This document shows, in pieces, positions 23,815-33,885 of a stretch of DNA of 64,000 nucleotides. Positions within the stretch are counted from its first letter, which is position 1. The number at the start of each line of letters is the position of its first letter. The position numbers and the translations under genes are program-made. The notes under the pieces are model-generated. The model worked only from the letters and a program-made list of their open reading frames with translations. It was not told the origin of the DNA and did not search any database. This stretch comes from Nematopogon swammerdamellus (taxonomy: Eukaryota; Arthropoda; Insecta; Lepidoptera; Adelidae): contig OX336343.1 of NCBI GenBank assembly GCA_946902875.1, positions 6,995,754 through 7,059,753 on the forward strand, in the 5' to 3' direction.

Positions 23815-23953
23815 ACAAACATATAGAAGAAAGAGGAGGAAGAAACAGAGATACGGAATATAGAGATAGGAAGAAACAGAGAGAAAGAGAAGAAACGGAG
23901 AGAGAGAGAACAGAGATAAATAGGGTATAGAGAGAGAGAGAGAGAGAAACGCA
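23815..23953. repeat. GA-rich (TC on minus strand) microsatellite
   Basis: A long purine-rich run with pure stretches such as GAGAGAGAGAGAGAGA ends a few bases from the donor of the 23,955-24,029 exon. In the transcript it is an intronic CU-rich tract just downstream of that exon. Confidence 0.85.
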
Positions 23954-23954
23954 C

Positions 23955-24029
23955 CATGGTCGGGATAGTAGTGATGGTGTCTCCGACGCCGCCGCCGCTG
24001 CGCCTCGCACGCACTCAGGCACGTCTCCT
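23955..24029 (-). CDS. Dscam-like gene, probable cytoplasmic exon (75 bp)
   Basis: The exon is 75 bp, phase 1 in and phase 1 out, so it keeps frame whether included or skipped. The acceptor is GTGTGTGCAG and the donor CATG|GTGCGT. The last base of the preceding exon (G) plus AG gives Glu, and the peptide reads EETCLSACEAQRRRRRRHHH then YYPDH. This is a basic Arg/His/Tyr run typical of a disordered cytoplasmic tail; no catalytic domain. Its pyrimidine tract is a (TG)n microsatellite (24,033-24,056 on the plus strand) and its donor is followed by a (TC)n run. Phase agreement and splice sites support it; family homology was not checked. Confidence 0.5.
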
Positions 24030-24032
24030 CTG

Positions 24033-24056
24033 CACACACACACACACACACACACC
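24033..24056. repeat. CA microsatellite serving as 3' splice-site tract
   Basis: A (CA)n run on the plus strand, (TG)n in the transcript, directly before the CAG acceptor of the 75-bp exon. Confidence 0.85.
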
Positions 24057-25249
24057 TTCACATGGGCCGCTTGCACGCTGGACGATAACAGCACGGCAGC
24101 GGTAACGTCACGACTACAGAACGGCAGCAGGGAAGACAGATGTGTATGAAAACATATGAACATCTTTCGCACTCTACGGCGACGTTTCGTCGTGACGTCA
24201 CGGCATTTCAAGCATTTTGTCTCCTCGGCTGCCGTGCCGTTGTCGCCGAATGCGGGAGTAGCCATACAAACATTTGACATAAATTCCAAACTCATACAAC
24301 ATCTTAAACAACGGTTGATCTCGCGGAACAATAAGCGACGCATCCGGCTCGAAGGACCAAATCTGACAGAACAGTAAAAAAAAACAAGAAAGCCTTTTCA
24401 CACCGAAACAGACCTCACCTACTCTGTTGACATAACCTACGCTAAAGTACAAGAAAATACTATTATTTCACGTAGAGCCTCTTCCACAGATCAGAGAAGT
24501 CGGACGAAATTAACCCTCCATCTACCGTGGTCAAGGGATAATAATGACCCACCTGGGAGCACCGTTGGTTGAAATAGGCTGACCACGACCTGATGATAGA
24601 GTGAACATGGAACTTTTTATTCTATATGCCCGACGTATCTACGCTGAGTAAAATTAAAAACTTCGTAGAAAAATTCAAATTCGATGAAGTCTTTGAGGAT
24701 CTAAACCGTTAAATGTAATCTTTTAAATTAAATTTAATGAACTTTCCGACGCTCCCTGGGCAAATTTCGAGAAATCTACTATTAACACGTAAATGAAGTA
24801 AGATAATTAAACTCGTTTCGTTTCCACTTTACTTTCTTAATCTCCCTTATTCTAATATTTCTTATCATTCTTCTACAGCGGAAACGTAATTTGCAAGGTA
24901 AGAAAGGTTCAAATATTAAAAAAAAACGTTCGCAGATTTTGCAACGGCGTTTTATTAGATGAGCGCACCTTTTGACCCTCGATAAAAAATCCGCGCTGAC
25001 CCCAAGCGGACCCTCGACACACAAAATAAGCGGTAAATATCCTCCTACTGCTGATCCGTCTCCAAACATCGCACCCTCCCTCCTCGTTGTGAGAGATTTG
25101 CTCTCTCACCACATTGCCGCGACCACCAGATCGTTAGCTACGAGACATACCTATATAATATGAATGCATCGAGGAATAAAAAGAAATAGAGGCGCAGTCT
25201 CATGCTAAATCGTTCAACAATTTGTTGTGCAAAGGTGTAACGAATTTCA
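24057..25249. other. Presumed intron, no recognised repeat
   Basis: Short overlapping open frames occur on both strands at 24.1-24.45 and 24.8-25.1 kb, without domains or paired splice sites. Confidence 0.3.
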
Positions 25250-25415
25250 TACAAAACTGACGTATGGTATGACTTACGCAAAACTGACGTATGTTATGAT
25301 TTACGCAAATCTGACGTATGGTATGACTTACGAAAAACTGACGTATGGTATTACTTACCTACGCAAAACTGACGTATGGTATGACTTACGTAAACCTGAC
25401 GTATGGTATTACTAG
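25250..25415. repeat. 27-bp tandem array, six units
   Basis: AAAACTGACGTATGGTATGA-type units begin about 25,253, 25,280, 25,307, 25,334, 25,365 and 25,392; one spacing is 31 instead of 27. Because 27 is divisible by three, a spurious repetitive frame (KLTYGMTY repeated) is open across it. Confidence 0.85.
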
Positions 25416-26317
25416 TCGATAGTTGTTCCACAGTTCTTATTACACGTATGAACGTAAGGTACATTCTATTAGTACGTGGATTTAGTTCGTCCGGATCGAG
25501 TACCACCCTCACTGTTGTTGTCGCAAAAAAATAATTGGTTGTCTGTAAAGTTCGTTTACGGGCGATAGTTTTACGTGATGATGTCATAAAGTAAATCAGT
25601 TCCGGCGGATATTTACCATGTAAAATTAATTTAAGTACATGATAAAGATGTGATAATAAATAACTAATAAAAAATATGAGAAAATAACGACTATTAATTA
25701 AATTTAAAAAACCTACATAACGCCATCTACATGTTCAACGTTGCAACAATTACCCAAAGAGATTGTATTACGTCGCAGCGACGTAATACAAACTCTTTGC
25801 AATTACCTAACTGCTAAATCAAGTATACCGCTGGCTGAAGTATTTAATTTAATATTGACGCTAGATGTCGCTCCATGAAATTCACATACTGTTGTCACAT
25901 ACTGTTGAGAAAATTTGCAGCGATAAGTAGACGGTCGATAGCCCGCGTGTATAACACGTCTGGTCAGTGATGGTGGCAGGGACCGCGGGTTCGAGGCTCG
26001 CAAAAGACGGAGAAAAATATTTTGTATTTCCTACTATTGTATATGCCTCTCTATCGCGCTCTCGCTTGCACACACAGGTCTCTATCGCGCTCTCGCTTGC
26101 ACACACAGGTTTAGATGGAACGTTACACTTCTTCGTGCGTGCAGCCGGTGTTCATCAATTTATAAGACGTGACATCATCACGTCAAAAGGGCGGTCGAGC
26201 ACCCACCTGTCAACTAATTCCAACAGACATGGACAAGGAGTAACGGGTTGGAAGCGACGGGTGTGGGTGTGGCAGGTGGGGGAGCCAACGATGATAGGTT
26301 CCATAAGAAAGACATAC
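25416..26317. other. Presumed intron with hairpin and short duplication
   Basis: 25,757-25,800 is a hairpin (TTGTATTACGTCGC / GCGACGTAATACAA). 26,048-26,109 is a tandem duplication of a 31-base unit (CTCTATCGCGCTCTCGCTTG...). No gene recognised. Confidence 0.45.
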
Positions 26318-26491
26318 CGTCACAGCAGGCGGGGGGGCCGGGCGGCGGCGGCGCCGCGTCGTCGTCGTGCCGCGAGAGCGCGCGCAGCTGCAGCGTGTAT
26401 GCGCGCGACACGGATCCCGCGCCTGCGCCCGCGCCGCCGCCGATGCCGCCCGGACCGGCGAATGTGGCGTACGGGCTTATCTCGTACACTT
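26318..26491 (-). CDS. Dscam-like gene, cytoplasmic exon with EISPYATF motif
   Basis: The exon is 174 bp, phase 1 in and out. The acceptor is TGTTTATAG|AAGTG and the donor GACG|GTATGT. With the G left over from the previous exon the peptide begins EVYEISPYATF. Tyr-containing EISPYATF is a hallmark of the intracellular tail of Dscam proteins. A Gly/Ala-rich linker follows, then YTLQLRALSRHDDD, a Pro-rich run and ACCD. The tail lies in the cytosol, where Dscam family members recruit SH2/SH3 adaptors; the two Tyr are plausible phosphorylation sites (inference). A foldback element begins about nine bases upstream of the acceptor. Confidence 0.82.
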
Positions 26492-26501
26492 CTATAAACA
26501 A

Positions 26502-26736
26502 TGTAGTGTTTTCATTTTACGAAGGCACGAGGAGTATGAGGTAGGAAGTGGTGTGAGACCGCGCGGAGCTCAGTAGGGAACGACTCGGTTCGCCGGAGCG
26601 ACGCGGAGAGGTGTAGAACGTGTGTACCGACCGGGCACCGAGTTCGTTCTCTACTTACTGAGCTCCGCGCGGTCGCCTCTCGCACTACTTCCTACCTCGT
26701 ACCCCGCGTGCCTTCGTAAAATGAAAACACTCTACA
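26502..26736. repeat. Foldback element abutting a Dscam splice acceptor
   Basis: The left arm, 26,502-26,588 (TGTAGTGTTTTCATTTTACG onward), is the imperfect inverse of 26,636-26,736 (ending CGTAAAATGAAAACACTCTA). The loop is about 47 bases. Read with the gene (minus strand), the second arm ends about nine bases before the AG of the 26,318-26,491 exon, so the stem may cover the branch-point region. Confidence 0.85.
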
Positions 26737-27276
26737 TACATACTATTACGCTGTATACCGACAATCGGGTTACGCAGAGTCAACGGTGTTGTGCTACAAA
26801 AACTTTCATGAACTCACAAAGAATAACCACAATCGAGTAGTTGAATTATTTCCGTTTCCCCCACCCCCGGTTAAGTCTCGTCCAATAGTAATTTTTCGAT
26901 AAAAGTGACATTTCGCATACATTTTACTGGAGTTAACTAGCAAATATATTTTAGTCGAAGGTGATGAAATCGACCCGAGAATCGACCATTAAAGGCTATC
27001 TTAGCCTTCAGAGAAGAAAGTATGGTTAGTTATCATCACCCATCACATGTTTTGTTTTTATCGAAATCTAATCCTAAAACATGATTATTTTTTCTTAACG
27101 TCTTTATTATGACGGTTATGTAACCCTCCCAAAATATTTGGAGCTAATAAAGAGGCACCCTATATATTATGTACATATGGGGGTACAGAGACCTGAAAAA
27201 AAAAACTTTTGGCTTTCTGTCAGGTCTCTGTGGGTCTGTCTGTAAGTCAGAGAAAAGGATTGTTTTCAATATTTAC
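26737..27276. other. Intron of the Dscam-like gene
   Basis: No repeat family or other exon recognised between the two cytoplasmic exons. Confidence 0.4.
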
Positions 27277-27392
27277 CGGGTGGTTCGGGCGGCAGTTTGG
27301 CGGGAGTGTGCAGCGGCGGGCGGTAGGTGCCGCAGCCTCCGGGCGTGGACTTCTCTGTACACTCGGCGGTGGCGCGAGCTTGTCTACCGCCC
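27277..27392 (-). CDS. Dscam-like gene, first cytoplasmic exon with SH3-type motif
   Basis: The exon is 116 bp, phase 2 in and phase 1 out. The acceptor is GATGTCCAG|GGGCGG and the donor CACCCG|GTAAAT. The AG carried over from the membrane exon plus G gives Arg, then GGRQARATAECTEKSTPGG and CGTYRPPLHTPAKLPPEPP. KLPPEPP fits a class I SH3 ligand (+xxPxxP), and RPPLHTP is a second proline motif. Dscam tails are known to bind the SH3/SH2 adaptor Dock. The G at the 3' edge joins the AA of the next exon to give Glu in front of VYEISPYATF, so both phase and sense fit. An extra phase-2/2 exon in the 13-kb intron upstream cannot be excluded. Confidence 0.7.
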
Positions 27393-27432
27393 CTGGACAT
27401 CATCCACAATGAATCCCATTACTTTTGTTTTA

Positions 27433-27560
27433 CATGTAATCCGGTATGGGTGGTTGCTTAGTCAGAGTACATGCTCCGACCAGCCAATATCACCTCCGAG
27501 AAGTAGGACCCTGGGAACTTCCGCTTGAATTACTGACTATACTGGATTAGAGAAGAACAC
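27433..27560 (-). mobile_element. SINE family A, 3' fragment
   Basis: GTAATCCGGTATGGGTGG, CATGCTCCGACCAGCCAATA and ACTGGATTAGAGAAGAACAC mark the 3' domain on the minus strand. It lies just upstream of the preceding exon in transcript order. Confidence 0.8.
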
Positions 27561-28029
27561 CTTCATAGTGTTTCTTCGAATGTTTAAGCATGGCTTGAAA
27601 AGTCAGACTAGATAGCTGTGAACAGCAAATATTGTTTATTGCACTCGAACTTTTCACCTTTTATTCTATCCGGTTCGATTACACTAACGAAGGAGAACCG
27701 GCTAGAAACTACGCAGGGTATTATTGTTTATTTTTTCATACATATTATTACAAGGATTTTTACAAGTACTTAAGTGCGTAAGTAATGCTCGCAGGCCACT
27801 TTCCTGAGCGTGATTTCGCGAGATGAAATAGATTTTGCTCCTTTTTCCATGCCCATTTTTAAACCGTGCTTCAGCTTTCATATTACGATCCATGTCTAAT
27901 AATACGGATAATGTATTATTACAGTTATTATTCATTTATTATCACATTCACATATTTACATTAATTTTAAATATACAGATTATAAAAATACACCACATAT
28001 ACTCAAAATTAATATAAAAATAATAAACG
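27561..28029. other. Intronic, unassigned AT-rich DNA
   Basis: Nothing recognised. Confidence 0.3.
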
Positions 28030-28205
28030 GAATACCGCCGGCGGCGGCGGGAGGCAAGCCTCCAAGCACGCCGGCGGGTGCAGGCCGTGGCTACGGAGCT
28101 CTCCGAGACGACGCGAGGCAAGCTCCGAGCGATAGGTGGTGGTACTAGACACGTAGGCCACCACCACCCCCATCTCGGAGAGCTCCGTATCCGCCGGACT
28201 TACAG
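28030..28205. repeat. GC-rich hairpin
   Basis: CTACGGAGCTCTCCGAGA (from about 28,090) is the inverse of TCTCGGAGAGCTCCGTA (from about 28,172), with inner GGTGGTGGT/CCACCACC arms and outer GCCGGCGG/CCGCCGG-like arms. On the minus strand a frame is open through it (TELSEMGVVVAYVSS), but its possible donor phases do not fit the neighbouring Dscam exons, so it is not called coding. Confidence 0.6.
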
Positions 28206-28780
28206 TTATTATTATTATGTATTGATATAGTAAAAAGACCGCTTTAAGCACTTACAGTATAAAGTTTTTTTTTTGTGGTGGTAGTAACCCTAAAGCAGGT
28301 GGCCAAAGTGAGAATTTGAAAATAATCTAGCTTTTTTGAAAACTGTTCAATATACTTGTAATTTATAAATCAAATTTAATGTTAAATGAAAGCACTCCAT
28401 CTTCCCGACATTGTGGCGGCGGTGCGGTGCGGAGGTGTATGTGAGGGATGCAAGCAGGGCGATGACGCGGGGTTGTGAGAGGGTTGATAAGTCCGCCTGT
28501 ACGTGCAATAACATGCAGGCGGTGCGGTGCCGAGACGGGCCCAATCTTAAGTGTTGCCAGTTCACTGACACTGCACCGGGCTCTAGAGGCGCAGCAGGTG
28601 AGTAAAATTGCAATCCCTAGCTCCAATGCTATGGCAAGTATTTTTTTTTTCAGAAGAAGTTTGCACTTTTCTGCAAACTGCGCTTTTAGTTGGAAAACGT
28701 TTGTTCGCGCCTTCCTGATTTAATTTTCATACGGAACTTGACGTGTTTTGATACATCTCTATCTCTATCTCTTCTCTACT
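28206..28780. other. Intron, GC-mixed island with a plus-strand donor-like site
   Basis: 28,400-28,600 is GC-richer and ends on the plus strand with GCAGCAG|GTGAGTAA, an excellent donor sequence. The plus frame before it is Cys-rich (CTCNNMQAVRC). No start, acceptor or domain is certain. It could be an exon of an antisense transcript or chance. Confidence 0.25.
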
Positions 28781-29182
28781 TCTTATAAAAGGGTACTTCT
28801 GTCTGTATGTATGTTTGAGGTAAACTTCGAAACCACTGAACAAATTTTGATGCGGTTTGCACCAATATAAACATTAAAGGCTATATACCATCACGCTAAA
28901 TAGCAATAGGGCTGAGCAGTATCGAAGAAAGTATAATAAGAACCGAATTTAGTGCCGGATGGAAAGGGGAGATAAGGGCGGAGGTGAGGAGGTGAGAGGG
29001 GAGGAAGCGAGGGAGGTAGGGAGATCAATGGAGGGAAGTAGGGAAAGAGAGAAAGAGAAAGAGAGAATATAAGAGAAGCGATAGTTTATTATCATATTTA
29101 CGTTTATATCGGATTTGCTATTAAACCGAGTTTACCGTGAGCGAAGCCGCGGGCAAAAGCTAGTAACCTATACGCACGCGAG
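28781..29182 (+). repeat. Interspersed repeat with GCGAAGCCGCGGGCAAAAGC end
   Basis: It starts AAAAGGGTACTTCTGTCTGT and ends GAGCGAAGCCGCGGGCAAAAGCTAGTA, the same 3' end as 33,590-33,885 and (inverted) 10,361-10,650. A purine-rich run occupies 28,970-29,070. No coding frame; probably the 3' end of a non-autonomous or LINE element. Confidence 0.6.
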
Positions 29183-29508
29183 GTCAGCCCATAACATCTC
29201 GGCGAACTAGGTGCCATGTCAGTGCTTCCCTCGTGCCGCCTACACTGAACTACGTACTTTACATCTATTTGCATAAACACTTCGACAACTTACATACTTC
29301 TCATTCTTTTTTGTGGTATCAATCCAGTCGGGTTAAATTCTGCCACCGAATTTGTTAAGAGAAGGGGCCTACAGTTTACGTGGGATCCGAACCACGGCCA
29401 CCTACAACGGTCGAACGGTTACCCATCCAAGTGCTGACCGCGCCCGCTAAGCTTCATTTCACGATCGCACGTCGATCCATTATATCATCGACCTACCGAG
29501 GCTGAGCC
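29183..29508 (-). mobile_element. SINE family B, diverged
   Basis: Tail (GCTGACCTCGCG region), core and 5S-like head (GTCAGCACTTGGATGGGTAA on the minus strand) are all recognisable, with more substitutions than other copies. Confidence 0.75.
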
Positions 29509-30160
29509 CTCATCAAGTTATGAAGTTTGGAACTTAAACTAATTCTGATTCCCCCATTAGGTAAATTTATCGCATTCGACCTAAAAGGAGCTCTGCACAG
29601 CACAGCTAAATCCGTACCTACTGGTCCCTAAACCCCTGCCAGTCCAGCCGGCGACATTTGTGGCGAGCTACTATCTTGCTGTTGCAACTCCTCTAGTGAA
29701 CTGCAGCTCAATTCCAAGGTAGGCACGCACGACATTGTAACGTGTGAAGTAATGCGTTCCTACAACACTGCACGTGTGTGTGATGCGGTGTAGTACCTGT
29801 GTGCGGTGGAGGCGCGACATGATTGGCCAACCTAGTGGCCGATCGCGATGTGTTTTCAGTTGCAAACTAACTTCGCGTTAATGGTGAACGTTGTGGTGAA
29901 CACATCTGGCGAATGACGATGCAGACAATTTTGTTTGTTTTAATTTCAATATTTTATGTTCGATCGGAACAGATACCTAGCTGATTTTTTAAAATATTTT
30001 TGTACTCTTTGACAATTGTGCACAGAATATTCATATTATTATTTTCTTTTAATTCACTTTGTACTTGGTTGTTGCGTCTGATGATGCTACCGTGTCCTTA
30101 AATAAATAAAAAATAAATAAAATATTTACGTATAAAAAGCGCTGCACTTTTACCATACCA
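29509..30160. other. Unassigned intronic DNA
   Basis: Nothing recognised; the short minus-strand frame at 29.7-29.87 kb has no domain. Confidence 0.3.
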
Positions 30161-30570
30161 AGCGGCGGGTGGCCGAGTGGTTTGGGCATCGGCTTCTCAT
30201 GCGAGAGGTCCGCGATTCGAATCCGGTCGGCGTGTACCAATGAGTTTTTTCTGACGAAAAAAATTACGTGCATACCTACATACGCATGCTGCTTCACCGT
30301 TCGGAGCCGGTGTAAAACTGTAGGTCCCTTCTCTTGCGCCTTACTAGGTGGTAGGCTCAAATTGTAGCCGACTGGGTTGGTACCACCGTACTGGATGTAA
30401 GATGGCCGCATAGCAGCCTCGGTTGTGTTCTCCTCTAGTCCAGTATAGCCAGCAATCCAGGGAAGTCTCCGGTATGGCACCTACCTTCTCGGAGGTGATA
30501 TTGGCTGGTCGGAGCATGCGCTTTGGCCCCTCCGACTCAGCTACCCATACCGAATTAGATAAGAAAAACC
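30161..30570 (+). mobile_element. SINE family A, full-length
   Basis: This is the best copy. Head from about 30,161 with A box GTGGCCGAGTGG and B box GATTCGAATCC (class II tRNA-like, Ser/Leu type). Linker TTTTTTCTGACGAAAAAAAT-like. Core TTACTAGGTGGTAGGCTC and GGGTTGGTACCACCGTACTG. 3' domain CTTCTCGGAGGTGATATTGG to CACCCATACCG-like sequence, then AAGAAAAA. It has no coding capacity; the 143-codon minus-strand frame across it is antisense SINE. Confidence 0.9.
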
Positions 30571-31129
30571 CAGAGCAAGTGTGAGTAAGAATGGAATAGA
30601 ATAGAATAGAAAACTTGCTCTCTTCTACATTCCTGTGACCTTATATTGAAAATGTTACTACTACGAGTACTTAACTCTAGCTACGCGGAATAGTGCCAAC
30701 GTACAGACTTTGTTCGCGCGATGCTATTTTAACGACGCGCATAGGTTGGAATGGAGCTACTGACTACTGTTGTATCACACGGCTCGTTCGCTCTCCGCCG
30801 CGCGCCGCTCCGCACCGTGTGTATGCTACGGATGAGATGGTCGTGTAACAGGGGACGAATTCTGTCCGGAGCCTCTGGGAGTTTTCATTGAGTTCGAAAA
30901 CTTTGTCTCTTTGAACAGAACTTTGTCGGAAGATAATTATTTAAGGTGTTCACGACGAATGAAATATTGAGCGAATTCTTTCGGACGTTACCTAATCAAA
31001 TTCAAATATTTATTGACAAAGTATGTATATCTAAGACACAATCCTACAATAAAAGAATACAAAAATATAGGTATTATACTATTAGTCATTTTATAGTGGC
31101 CTACTAATACTACATACCCCGTATACATA
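30571..31129. other. Intronic DNA with a probable LINE 3' end
   Basis: 30,985-31,080 (CAAATTCAAATATTTATTGACAAAG) resembles the reverse complement of a LINE tail. Otherwise unassigned, with a GC-rich patch at 30,780-30,830. Confidence 0.35.
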
Positions 31130-31440
31130 CTACGTATCCCGCCAATCGGTGTAAGCAAAGTAGTTGGTGTTGTGCTGCGAGTACTTTTGTAAATTACAGC
31201 ACAACACCGATCACCAAATTTAGAAAAATATTAGGACAAGATAACTATCAAGCATCAAGCAAGTTATGACCCACCTGCTTCATGTCTCGGTGGAACGACC
31301 GTGCCAAGGTGCCTAGCCTGTCGCCCTTATACACGGCATCTTGTTCTTATCCCTTAGTCGCCTTTTACGACATGCAAGGGGAGATATGCAGTGGGGATTT
31401 TCTTTTTAAGTACCTACCGACCCCCTTTGTAGTTGTCCTA
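31130..31440. repeat. Interspersed repeat, second copy
   Basis: Same family and orientation as 7,770-8,215: AGCACAACACCGATCACCAA, CATGTCTCGGTGGAACGACC and TTATCCCTTAGTCGCCTTTT. Confidence 0.7.
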
Positions 31441-32149
31441 TAAGTATTATTGATATTTTGTCCTCTTTGTGCATCTTATTCAAAATACCTACTTACATCA
31501 TCTAACCGTTAGACTCTAACGAATTACACTATTATTAACCTACACCTATTCCTCCTCATACTTGCCCGTGCACGCGAACCAATCCTCCCCACCCCACCCC
31601 CGCGTCCGCGCCCTCCTCCCCGCCCCGCGCACACACGAGAGCCACCATATATTAGCGCCAAATCTGCATAACCCATCCGCTTTGTCCGCCGCCTGTTAAT
31701 CCCTTAATTCTCAGTTGTAGGCGGACTTTCTCCGCAGCTGCCGCTGGACGGACTCCTCGTAAAAATATTCATGCTATATGAATAAACATGCCGAGCCGGA
31801 TGAATATGCATCACGCCCCACCCCGCCCCCGCGGGCGAGTACGGTCGGCGCCTTCGAGAACATCCGGAGTATTCCGGAATCGCTGTTATGAAAAGTAAGG
31901 CAGGATTAGGGATCGCCTAAGCCTCTCCCGTTTAAGCCTCTCCCTAAAAAGTCACTTTCAGGTTTTTTTTTTACTTTGCCGAGGAACCGAGTGCAGTCGG
32001 CAGAGCCAAATTCACCTCTACTCGCTAAACCACTACAACTCTCAGTGACATTTCATGCCAGCAGATTTGCGGACTGTCTCGCCTGTGAATGCAACATTTG
32101 AAGGTCCTCAGGTTAAAGGATTCGGGAAACACAATCGCCGAAAGACACG
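31441..32149. other. C-rich intronic island
   Basis: 31,580-31,640 and 31,800-31,850 are strongly C-rich on the plus strand. No supported exon. Confidence 0.3.
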
Positions 32150-32372
32150 GTTGGCTACATCACCTACTCTACCACATCCGTGATTTCAACCCACAGCCTT
32201 GGTGAACTCTGCCATGTCCGTGCTTCCCTTCGGTCGTGCCGGCTACACTGAGCTGGACTGAAAACACGAACTATTTACATAGCCGTTTCAACCGACGTTT
32301 CATTCAGTGCGGTGGCACCAACCCGGGCGGGTTAAACCCTACCACCTAGTAAGTTAAGAATGGAAGGGAAGA
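32150..32372 (-). mobile_element. SINE family B, 5'-truncated
   Basis: The minus strand has core and tail; plus-strand landmarks are GGCTACATCACCTACTC and GTGGCACCAACCCGGGCGGG. It ends at a short T-rich run on its truncated side, next to a family A copy. Confidence 0.8.
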
Positions 32373-32389
32373 AATGTTATTTTTTTATT

Positions 32390-32695
32390 GAGTTGAGTTT
32401 GAGGGGCCAAAGCGCATGCTCCGACAAGCCAATATCAGGTGATATTGGCTTGCCGAGAAGGTAGGTGCCATACCGGAGACTTCCCTGGATTGCTGGCTAT
32501 ACTGGACTAGAGGAGAGCACAGCCGAGGCTGCTATGCGGCCATCTTACATCCAGTATGGTGGTAGCAACCCAGTCGGCTACAATTTGAGCCTACCACCTA
32601 ACCTAGTAAGGGGCAAGGGAAGGGATCTACAGTTTTACACCGGTTCCGAACGGCGAAGCAGCAGGTGCAGGCATGCACGTAAATTTAAATAAAAA
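32390..32695 (-). mobile_element. SINE family A with internal inverted duplication
   Basis: Standard core and 3' domain, head missing. At 32,432-32,455 GCCAATATCA is followed by its inverse TGATATTGGC, a small inverted duplication not seen in the other copies. Confidence 0.8.
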
Positions 32696-33057
32696 ATTTA
32701 TGTAAAAATGTGATGTCCATTGAGTTGGTGAATATTTATTTGTACGGCCGATGATGTGCTTGTGAAAAAACACAAAAAGTGTTGTCTCTTCGCTAAGCCT
32801 GCAGACGGTGCGCGCGGCCGCTAAACCCCGTATGTATAATTTATGATTTCCCTAATCCCTGTTTATCAAACAATTCTTCACTAACTCGTGTCTTGAGATA
32901 AACGGCTGATGTGTTCCGGTCATATTGCGCACATATATTATTTTCAACAACATTTATACATAACGGTATTTATTTTTATTAGGTTTAACAACTCTGAACC
33001 ATTCTGTACATACTAAAATACAAATCTTAAAATATAAATGAAAATGAAATGAAATCA
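32696..33057. other. Unassigned intronic DNA
   Basis: Nothing recognised. Confidence 0.3.
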
Positions 33058-33152
33058 AGGGAAGCACTGACATGGCACCTATTAGTTCCCCCGGCTGACA
33101 TCACGGATGTTGTAGGTGATGTAGCCAACCGTGTCAGTTTCCATAAAAATTC
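33058..33152 (+). mobile_element. SINE family B, tail only
   Basis: GGGAAGCACTGACATGGCAC, GGCTGACATCACGGATGTTG and CAACCGTGTCAGTTTCCATA. Confidence 0.8.
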
Positions 33153-33589
33153 AAATAAATATTTAACATGGATAGAACTATCTGAATTTAAGGCTAAAGA
33201 CAGCTTGACCAAATTAAAATACTAAGTAAGCTAAAATTAAAACTGAAACTAACATTACTAATTTCTATTTTATTTCGTGATATTTTAATTCGTGACGGTC
33301 GAAGTCTTACACTTTTTTTTCGGACGGCCTCTCCTTCGCCAAATGTCTGGATTGAATCGCGCGATAAGGAAGTTCGTTCCGTAAAAAATATAAACCAATT
33401 TTTAATTCAGTCAATTCCGTACTAAATACTTTACTGAAAACCTTTTTTCATTCCCTCAATCAATTCATCAATCAATACTAATAATAAATCTGTACAGGAT
33501 GGTCATGGAGTAAGTTACTTTATTTTATGGGATACTGCGTTTGTAGACTCTCTGTATGATACTATAACTCATAGACGTAATTTCTCTAT

Positions 33590-33885
33590 GCTATAACTAA
33601 AATTACGATTTTTATAAATCTTTTCTGTATGTATGTATGTTCCTCCATAACTCTTAAACCGATCATCCGAATTCGATGAAACTTAGTACAAGCACATTTT
33701 GCTATACGGGACACAGGATACGCTAAATAAAATTCAGTTCCCGTTACGCTAAGATGTGGCTGTCATAGAAACCGAATTGTTCCGCGCGCCGAAATAAAAT
33801 TACGGTAGCGGGTTTACTTATTTTCTTCTTTTTAAAAATGAATTTCACGCGAGCGAAGCCGCGGGTAAAAGCTAGTAAAAAATAT
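33590..33885 (+). repeat. Interspersed repeat ending GCGAAGCCGCGGGTAAAAGC
   Basis: Begins CTAAAATTACGATTTTTATA with GTATGTATGTATGTTCCTCC and ends ACGCGAGCGAAGCCGCGGGT AAAAGCTAGTA. It is inverted relative to 10,361-10,650, with which it shares most of its length. Confidence 0.65.

Noticed and set aside
23743..24343. A 185-codon minus-strand protein
   Set aside because: Most of it is translated GA/CA microsatellite (Ser/Leu and Cys/Val runs); only the 75-bp exon in another frame has splice support.
30161..30240. A tRNA gene (class II, Ser/Leu-like)
   Set aside because: The same head recurs with the same downstream body in other copies, so it is the promoter part of SINE A, not a functional tRNA.
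30049..30480. A 143-codon protein on the minus strand
   Set aside because: It is antisense SINE A; the same peptide start (MPYRRLPWIAGYTGLEE) recurs at other SINE copies.
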